Source: Candidatus Bathyarchaeota archaeon
Lineage (GTDB): Archaea; Thermoproteota; Bathyarchaeia; Bathyarchaeales; DTEX01
Assembly: GCA_003601695.1 (NCBI GenBank)
Contig: PIYH01000002.1
Coordinates: 1 to 46,706, forward strand
DNA length: 46,706 nt
Direction: 5' to 3'
Part shown: positions 41,987 through 46,706 of the stretch, one piece after another
Position numbering within the stretch: position 1 is the first letter of the stretch
Layout of the letters: the number at the start of each line of letters is the position of its first letter
Notes under the pieces: model-generated
What the model was told of the DNA's origin: nothing
Database searches by the model: none
The model's input: the letters and a program-made list of their open reading frames with translations, nothing else
Program-made: the position numbers and the translations under genes

Positions 41987-42808
41987 TTGGCTCAAAACCG
42001 AAAAATAATGTTATCAATCGTAGTAGTATGTCTAATTATTGGAGCTTGGCTTACTTACTCCACGTTCTATGCTAGCTTAAGGAAGCCACATCCTCCAAGC
42101 GTTATTGAATGGTACGAGACCTCAAGGCAACCGATAAGTAGTTTATGGGGACAAGGCGTAGCATTCGATGGTGTCTACTGGTATTTCTCCGGGAGACAAT
42201 ATCTCTGCAAGACATACCTAAACTACAGCATAATCATTGAAAACTACGATCCCATTCCTCAGGAGCTGAGAAAACAAGGCTACCATCACATCGGAGACAT
42301 TGACTACTTTGAGGGAGTAATCTACGCCCCAGTTGAGGACTATGGATATAAAAATGGAACTTTTATATTATATTTCGCCGAGAATCTCACATACGCTGGA
42401 AAATACGTTAAGACTAGTCAGTCGCATATGCCGTGGTGCGCCATTGATCCGAAAACTCAGCTTATATATTCCTCCGAGTTCGACAACGTAAGTAGTCTAT
42501 ATGTTTACGATTTAAAGAAAGATTTTAGTCGGCTGAAAGATCTACCTCTAAGCCAAACCCTACACAGGGTTCAGGGAGGCGCAGTACATGACGACTCGCT
42601 ATACCTTTCATGCGATGATTTCGGAGAGCACATATATATAGTCGATATTAAGACAGGGAAAGTTTTAGATAGCTTCGCGACGAATATCGGATGGGAGATG
42701 GAGGGCGTAACGGTTTATAAGTTTGAGAATGCTAGCTTAGGAATGCTACATTTCATCGACCATAAAAGGAACATATATCATTATTCATTTAAGGAAGCCG
42801 CCGGCTAG
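41987..42808 (+). CDS. Membrane-anchored extracellular beta-propeller-like protein
   Basis: 273 residues. A hydrophobic segment (8-26) after the basic MAQNRKIM anchors the protein with its bulk outside. The rest is beta-rich with Trp/Tyr repeats such as GQGVAFDGVYWYFSG, HHIGDIDYFEGVIYAPVED, CAIDPKTQLIYSSEFD, VQGGAVHDDSLYLSCDD and MEGVTVYKF, each about 45 residues apart, which suggests propeller blades like those of SMP-30, glutamine cyclotransferase or arylsulfotransferase-like proteins. Five N-x-S/T sequons (NYS, NGT, NLT, NVS, NAS) support surface glycosylation. The start is TTG 41987 with GAGGTG 5 bases before. It is divergent from ftr and convergent with the lipid-kinase-like gene. Confidence 0.65.
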   Translation: MAQNRKIMLSIVVVCLIIGAWLTYSTFYASLRKPHPPSVIEWYETSRQPISSLWGQGVAFDGVYWYFSGRQYLCKTYLNYSIIIENYDPIPQELRKQGYHHIGDIDYFEGVIYAPVEDYGYKNGTFILYFAENLTYAGKYVKTSQSHMPWCAIDPKTQLIYSSEFDNVSSLYVYDLKKDFSRLKDLPLSQTLHRVQGGAVHDDSLYLSCDDFGEHIYIVDIKTGKVLDSFATNIGWEMEGVTVYKFENASLGMLHFIDHKRNIYHYSFKEAAG

Positions 42809-42829
42809 ACATCTAATGCCTCCAACAGA

Positions 42830-43489
42830 TTAGATTATAGGGATGCTTACCAAAAGAAACGAGGTCAACGGCACAATTATATTGTCATCTATTGATTTAT
42901 ACTCGTAATGCTCAAGGATACTTGCGACTACAGCTGCAAGCACGCCCTTAAAGCCTAACGTTAAGCCTATCGGCACGCAGACCGCAAGCATCGCTAGGTT
43001 TCCCCACCAGCTCTTGGTTCTCTCACCGAACATATAGTTCCTTACGATTCCGGTTACGGCATCGCCTATACTCATGAAAAGCACCGGTACGATGCCGATC
43101 CACCAATTGTTGAAGATAATCTTTCCAAGGAGAATCGATAGTCCCCACATAACGCAGAAGTGCACATCAAACTTGTTCTCTGGAACCTGATACCAATAAT
43201 TAATCTTCCCTATCTTATATGGCAGATAGCTCACCACTGCTAAGAACATAGACATGAGAAGCGGCATATATACGTCGGTGAAGATAAACGGCGTCAGTAG
43301 AGCAGCGAGACCTCCAGCAAATATGTGAATCATCTTCCTATTATAGTATATAATAACCCTCTCCTTAACACCTCTAGACACATAGTAATGATATATCTTC
43401 TTTGTGAGAAACATAACGAGGAACAATATCCATAACAACAATATCGATGCATATAACATTTCTAATAACAACAATGATATATTCACCAT
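42830..43489 (-). CDS. Dolichol/phytol kinase-like integral membrane protein
   Basis: 219 residues, about seven hydrophobic helices. RKMIHIFAGGLAALL (51-65), SIGDAVTGIVRN followed by GERTKSWWGNLAM, and the late IDDNIIVPLTS are the conserved points of the dolichol kinase/phytol kinase/CDP-diglyceride-like group (R-x-x-x-H, D-x-x-x-x-x-x-G, KSWxG, DDN). These enzymes use CTP or another nucleotide to phosphorylate a polyprenol. In archaea dolichyl phosphate carries glycans for N-glycosylation. The adjoining genes code for sequon-rich surface proteins, which fits. The exact lipid is inference. Confidence 0.75.
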   Translation of the reverse strand: MVNISLLLLEMLYASILLLWILFLVMFLTKKIYHYYVSRGVKERVIIYYNRKMIHIFAGGLAALLTPFIFTDVYMPLLMSMFLAVVSYLPYKIGKINYWYQVPENKFDVHFCVMWGLSILLGKIIFNNWWIGIVPVLFMSIGDAVTGIVRNYMFGERTKSWWGNLAMLAVCVPIGLTLGFKGVLAAVVASILEHYEYKSIDDNIIVPLTSFLLVSIPII

Positions 43490-43715
43490 CTAAGCATTAA
43501 ATTCCAATATTCGTAATTCCTTAAAAAGCTTAAAGGAAAAAACCGTTATTCTGCAACTCACGAGAAGCATCAGAATTTTAAATTAGACAATAAAAGAGCT
43601 ATTATCCCTTTAAGACCATGGAATTTTCATAAGCTCCAAAGAAGAATGGATTACATGAATCTGCCTTAACTATACTTAAAGATTATTATGATATAGCGTT
43701 GAGTAACATTATCTT

Positions 43716-44543
43716 TTAGAGCCTTATCTCCTCCATCGGCACACCTCTACTCTTTCTCAGCAGTATAAGCGATAATGTAATGAAAATTATGATCCGCATG
43801 AAAACTGAGATTGCAGCTAGCCTCAGGTTTATTGCTGGCAACGGCTTATCGCCTGCCAGCCAAAGTAAGTATGCTCCTGTAGGCGGGTATACTCCTATGC
43901 CATGATACGTCAGCAGCGCTGGCAGTGAACATAATGGTATGATATATGCCAGGTTTCCCAGGTCAACCCATAGTTGAGAGTATGCTATGAAGCCAAATAT
44001 TAATGGTATATAGCTCGTCATTGTTAACGCCCTTGTCCTCTCGGATACTATGACCACTAGCGCTATCAGGTATGCGAGCCAATATAATGCTACACCAGCC
44101 ATTACTAAGTCGACTATTACTCCTAGCGGATTCTCGGGTAACGCCAGAATCCTAAACTTTGCATATGAGAAGCCTATAACTGACAAGAATATTGTTAGAG
44201 CAAAGATCAGTATAGCGAGTAGGCTTCCAAGGAAGTCCTCAACTATGAACCTCAATGTGCTAACCTTTGTGAACTTAGTTATGTATCTCGCGGCTCTCGA
44301 CGTGTAGAAAAGGCTGTATGATAAACCGATAGCTACCGAGGACATTGATAATAATCCTAGAAAGCTATAGGCTATAGTAATATTAGTCTTTATAACGTAG
44401 ACTTTCCATAGAGTCTCTCCTGCTGCTGGGCTGAAAATGAAGATCCACATCAAAACCCAAAACTCTATGAAGCCTATGCCCCATCCTATCTGCTCCGGAT
44501 TCGTAAGCATATCCTTAATCTTAAGCCTAAGATATAATGTCAT
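43716..44543 (-). CDS. ABC-2-type transporter permease
   Basis: 275 residues with about six hydrophobic helices (near 27-37, 52-72, 103-128, 143-167, 177-213 and 248-263). It has no EAA loop, as expected for ABC-2 exporters. Its gene follows the ATPase gene on the same strand with only 17 bases between, so the two form one transporter. MTLYLRLKIKDMLTNPEQIG at the N-terminus lies on the cytoplasmic side. The cargo is unknown; direction is probably export. Confidence 0.75.
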   Translation of the reverse strand: MTLYLRLKIKDMLTNPEQIGWGIGFIEFWVLMWIFIFSPAAGETLWKVYVIKTNITIAYSFLGLLSMSSVAIGLSYSLFYTSRAARYITKFTKVSTLRFIVEDFLGSLLAILIFALTIFLSVIGFSYAKFRILALPENPLGVIVDLVMAGVALYWLAYLIALVVIVSERTRALTMTSYIPLIFGFIAYSQLWVDLGNLAYIIPLCSLPALLTYHGIGVYPPTGAYLLWLAGDKPLPAINLRLAAISVFMRIIIFITLSLILLRKSRGVPMEEIRL

Positions 44544-44560
44544 GTATTCTCAGTCTCCAT

Positions 44561-45355
44561 CTAACTTAACGAGAGCTCATAGATCCTATCTAATGTTATA
44601 AGCTTTGATAATGGCTCTCCAACCTTCCCTTGCATTAGACTATACATTTTGCCTGAGATAGTAAACTTTAACATTGCATTAGGCATATCACCAATGACTA
44701 AATTCACCTTAACTAGATTCCCTGCATACATGGGACCGAAAAGTTTTCCTTCAAACATTAAATGTGTACTCCAGTCCTTTAGGGTTGAGAGAAGCCACGT
44801 CTCATGGGTATTCAAAAGTAATATGCCCTTATACTCTTTGAGATACTCTATCAACCTACCCTTCCTGGCGGGATCAAGCTGCTCAAAAGGCTCATCCAGA
44901 AGGACATGCTTGGCATTAGAGAATAAGGCTATTACGGTTGAGAATGCCTTTCGCTGACCAGCGGAGAGCTCCCACGGCTTCCTCTTCCTTAAAAGACTGA
45001 TACTTAGCCCTAAATCCTCAAGCATCTCTACAGTTAAATCTAAATCTCCACCAGTAAAATCCATAAATAAACGTAGATGATCATAGGCATTTAGATGAAA
45101 AACATGATGAACCTCGCTTAGGTTTATGGCTAACACACCGGGCTTATTATGTATTTCATCTAGGTTTACGCCATCGATGAGTATTCTGCCGGATGATATG
45201 GGCGCCAATCCTGCAATAGCTCTAAAAAGCGTCGTCTTACCTGAACCGTTTGGCCCTAAGATTAGATGTTTATCCTTAAACTTTGCATGAACTCCTTTAA
45301 TGATGGGTTCCTGCCGCCGCCTATACCTAACGCAGAGGTTTACAAGTTCTATCAT
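44561..45355 (-). CDS. ABC-transporter ATPase (exporter type)
   Basis: 264 residues. Walker A GPNGSGKT (34-41), signature WELSAGQRKAFS (LSAGQ instead of LSGGQ), Walker B HVLLDEPFEQLDPARK and the switch LLLNTHETWLL are intact. It has a short 60-residue C-terminal extension after the ATPase core. It resembles the CcmA/ABC-2 ATPases. GGTGTAATG precedes ATG 45355. It is first in the two-gene transporter and divergent from the peptidase-like gene, sharing a 90-base promoter region. Confidence 0.9.
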   Translation of the reverse strand: MIELVNLCVRYRRRQEPIIKGVHAKFKDKHLILGPNGSGKTTLFRAIAGLAPISSGRILIDGVNLDEIHNKPGVLAINLSEVHHVFHLNAYDHLRLFMDFTGGDLDLTVEMLEDLGLSISLLRKRKPWELSAGQRKAFSTVIALFSNAKHVLLDEPFEQLDPARKGRLIEYLKEYKGILLLNTHETWLLSTLKDWSTHLMFEGKLFGPMYAGNLVKVNLVIGDMPNAMLKFTISGKMYSLMQGKVGEPLSKLITLDRIYELSLS

Positions 45356-45444
45356 TAAATCATTACACCTAATATGACGCCGCGTCTTTTTTAAAGCTAG
45401 AAATCTTTATAAAAAAATTTTTCCATCTGATACTCGGTGAGATT

Positions 45445-46614
45445 TTGAGATTCAGGGAATACCTCATTAATGTAGCGTTAATTTTAATCGTAGCATTGGC
45501 TATGACAGGCTATGTGCTACATTTGCCTGAGGTTAAGTTTAAGAAGATAAATTTAAGGCTAAAATTCCAATATGACTACGTAGTTGAAGCATATAAGCCT
45601 AGATGGCTTTGTAGAGGAGACATTGGAACCTATCCTTCAAGCCACTTTATATCGGATATTCCATGGATAAGCTATAACAAATCGTATTGTGCAACCACAT
45701 GTCTGCAAATGATAGTCTATAAGTATGAAATTAGGGAGCAAGTTGAATACTTCAACTTCATAATGGGCTTCACGTACGGTGCATATCTTGGAACATTCAA
45801 TAATAGAGTGTATCTAATACCTGGAGGAGACCCGTTCGCAGGATACGTTAATGCATCTAAAATTCTGAACCTCAAATACAACCTACTAGTCACTGATGAT
45901 AGAGAATTATTCATCGATGCCTGCCGCCACCTTGTATCTAAGGATATCCCTGTAATACTGCCTGTTAACATGTCTAGACTATATCATCTAAAGTATTTTG
46001 CACCGCACTTTGAGCTGCTGGCTGGATTCGATGAAGATGACTTCTACATTTATGAGCCTGTTCAATCAAGGTGTATCTTCAAATTCGGCGAGAAAGGATA
46101 TCGATTTCCCGCAGATCTTGTAGTTAAGGCTGTTGAGGACATGTCAGCGGCATATAATTTGCCATGGAAGTATGCCATAATATACTTTATAAAGGGGGGA
46201 GAGCCTGCTAAAGATCTGAGGGGGCTCCTAACTCTTAATGGCAGATTGCAGATCGGACACAATTTTACAATGGATAGCTGCAGAATACATTTTGGCTCCT
46301 ACGCCTTTAAAATGCTGGCGGACTACATTAGTAAGGGCAATGTGAGAATCAACGATATTATCTGGTCTATAGGACTGGCATACATCTCTAGAGTAGATAA
46401 TGCAAGGTTTCTTAAGGAGAGATTTCCAGATGACAAGAGAGTATTAGAAGCGGCAGAATACCTCATCAAAGCAGCTGAGATATATAAGAGAATAATGTAT
46501 CTCGCAGGAGATGGCGTTTCGCCGGAGGATGAGAATGAGATCATATCACTCTTGAAGAAAGCCTCGGAATATGAGAAAGAGGCGGGAATATCGATGATAG
46601 AGGCTGGAAGCTAA
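45445..46614 (+). CDS. Membrane-anchored extracellular papain/C39-like protein
   Basis: 389 residues. A hydrophobic segment (8-26) follows the basic start, so the rest lies outside the cell. SYCATTCLQMIVYKYE (81-96) matches the Cys helix of C39/BtrH-like papain-fold domains (Cys82 nucleophile), and APHFELLAGFDEDDFYIYEP (186-205) the His-containing strand and acid (His188, Glu204). Asp is usual at the acid position. A helical C-terminal 130 residues follows. Four sequons (NKS, NAS, NMS, NFT) support glycosylation. It could be a cysteine peptidase or an acyltransferase of the BtrH kind. The start is TTG 45445 with GGTGA just before. Only about 90 bases remain to the window edge. Confidence 0.68.
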   Translation: MRFREYLINVALILIVALAMTGYVLHLPEVKFKKINLRLKFQYDYVVEAYKPRWLCRGDIGTYPSSHFISDIPWISYNKSYCATTCLQMIVYKYEIREQVEYFNFIMGFTYGAYLGTFNNRVYLIPGGDPFAGYVNASKILNLKYNLLVTDDRELFIDACRHLVSKDIPVILPVNMSRLYHLKYFAPHFELLAGFDEDDFYIYEPVQSRCIFKFGEKGYRFPADLVVKAVEDMSAAYNLPWKYAIIYFIKGGEPAKDLRGLLTLNGRLQIGHNFTMDSCRIHFGSYAFKMLADYISKGNVRINDIIWSIGLAYISRVDNARFLKERFPDDKRVLEAAEYLIKAAEIYKRIMYLAGDGVSPEDENEIISLLKKASEYEKEAGISMIEAGS

Positions 46615-46706
46615 AGAGAAAAATATGGAATCTAAGATGGATGAGGAAATATTGTTTTGAGCCGATTTCTTTCGTGACATTTAGATATGAAAGATTCGCA
46701 TGGTGA

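Noticed and set aside
46615..46706. Possible gene at the right edge (ATG 46688, or a minus-strand end)
   Set aside because: Only a few codons are present on either strand; nothing can be supported.
1..46706. tRNA, rRNA, CRISPR, insertion sequence or integrated element
   Set aside because: No TTCRANNCC-type T-loop outside genes, no spaced repeats, no transposase or integrase text and no terminal repeats were found by eye.

Overview
The window reads as a chromosomal piece of an archaeon, most likely of the TACK group and plausibly a Bathyarchaeia-like lineage. Archaeal hallmarks are TiaS (agmatidine synthase), prefoldin beta, a RuvB-like/TIP49 ATPase, archaeal-type GAPDH and PGK, formylmethanofuran:H4MPT formyltransferase (Ftr), many TTG/GTG starts behind GGAGG/GGTGA ribosome sites, and TATA boxes 24-31 bases before some starts. 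A eukaryote-type topoisomerase IB narrows the guess, because among archaea this enzyme is best known from Thaumarchaeota and relatives. The lineage call is inference from gene content; no marker tree was possible. I see no tRNA, rRNA, CRISPR array, insertion sequence or phage gene.

Layout. 1-3.3 kb: start of an acetyltransferase cut by the left edge, a 45-residue four-cysteine protein, a small membrane protein, TIP49, a coiled-coil protein and a 3-methyladenine DNA glycosylase. 3.3-8.5 kb: a membrane glycosyltransferase, the wreck of a GH38 alpha-mannosidase, then alcohol dehydrogenase, creatininase-family and Gfo/Idh/MocA genes, which look like a partly decayed carbohydrate-use island. 8.7-16.8 kb: information-processing and signalling genes (DUF123 nuclease-like protein, GNAT, TiaS, Topo IB, a receiver-domain protein paired with a KaiC-like ATPase, prefoldin beta, DHH phosphoesterase). 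16.8-23.6 kb: an enlarged transaldolase-like protein, alpha/beta hydrolase, metallo-beta-lactamase nuclease-like protein, M29 aminopeptidase and an HMG-CoA synthase of the long type. 23.6-24.3 kb is a gene-poor gap. 24.3-30.7 kb: EVE-domain protein, gatA-gatC, a large coiled-coil protein, a TrkH potassium channel subunit and a nitroreductase.

30.8-36.9 kb holds an ABC importer with one binding protein, one permease in which two permease units are fused, and two distinct ATPases, followed by a frameshifted PhoU/DUF47 gene. 36.9-41.9 kb: gap-pgk (central carbon metabolism), an unknown gene, and a translationally coupled ftr-pfkB pair (C1 metabolism plus a sugar/nucleoside-type kinase). 42-46.6 kb: a cell-surface cluster with two membrane-anchored extracellular proteins rich in N-glycosylation sequons (one propeller-like, one with a papain/C39-like Cys-His pair) flanking a dolichol/phytol-kinase-like membrane protein and a two-gene ABC transporter.

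Strongest leads: the extracellular peptidase/ABC/lipid-kinase cluster, the 722-residue transaldolase-like protein, the receiver-KaiC pair behind a palindrome, the ftr-pfkB coupling, the fused-permease transporter with two ATPases, the frameshifted DUF47 gene, and the GH38 pseudogene.
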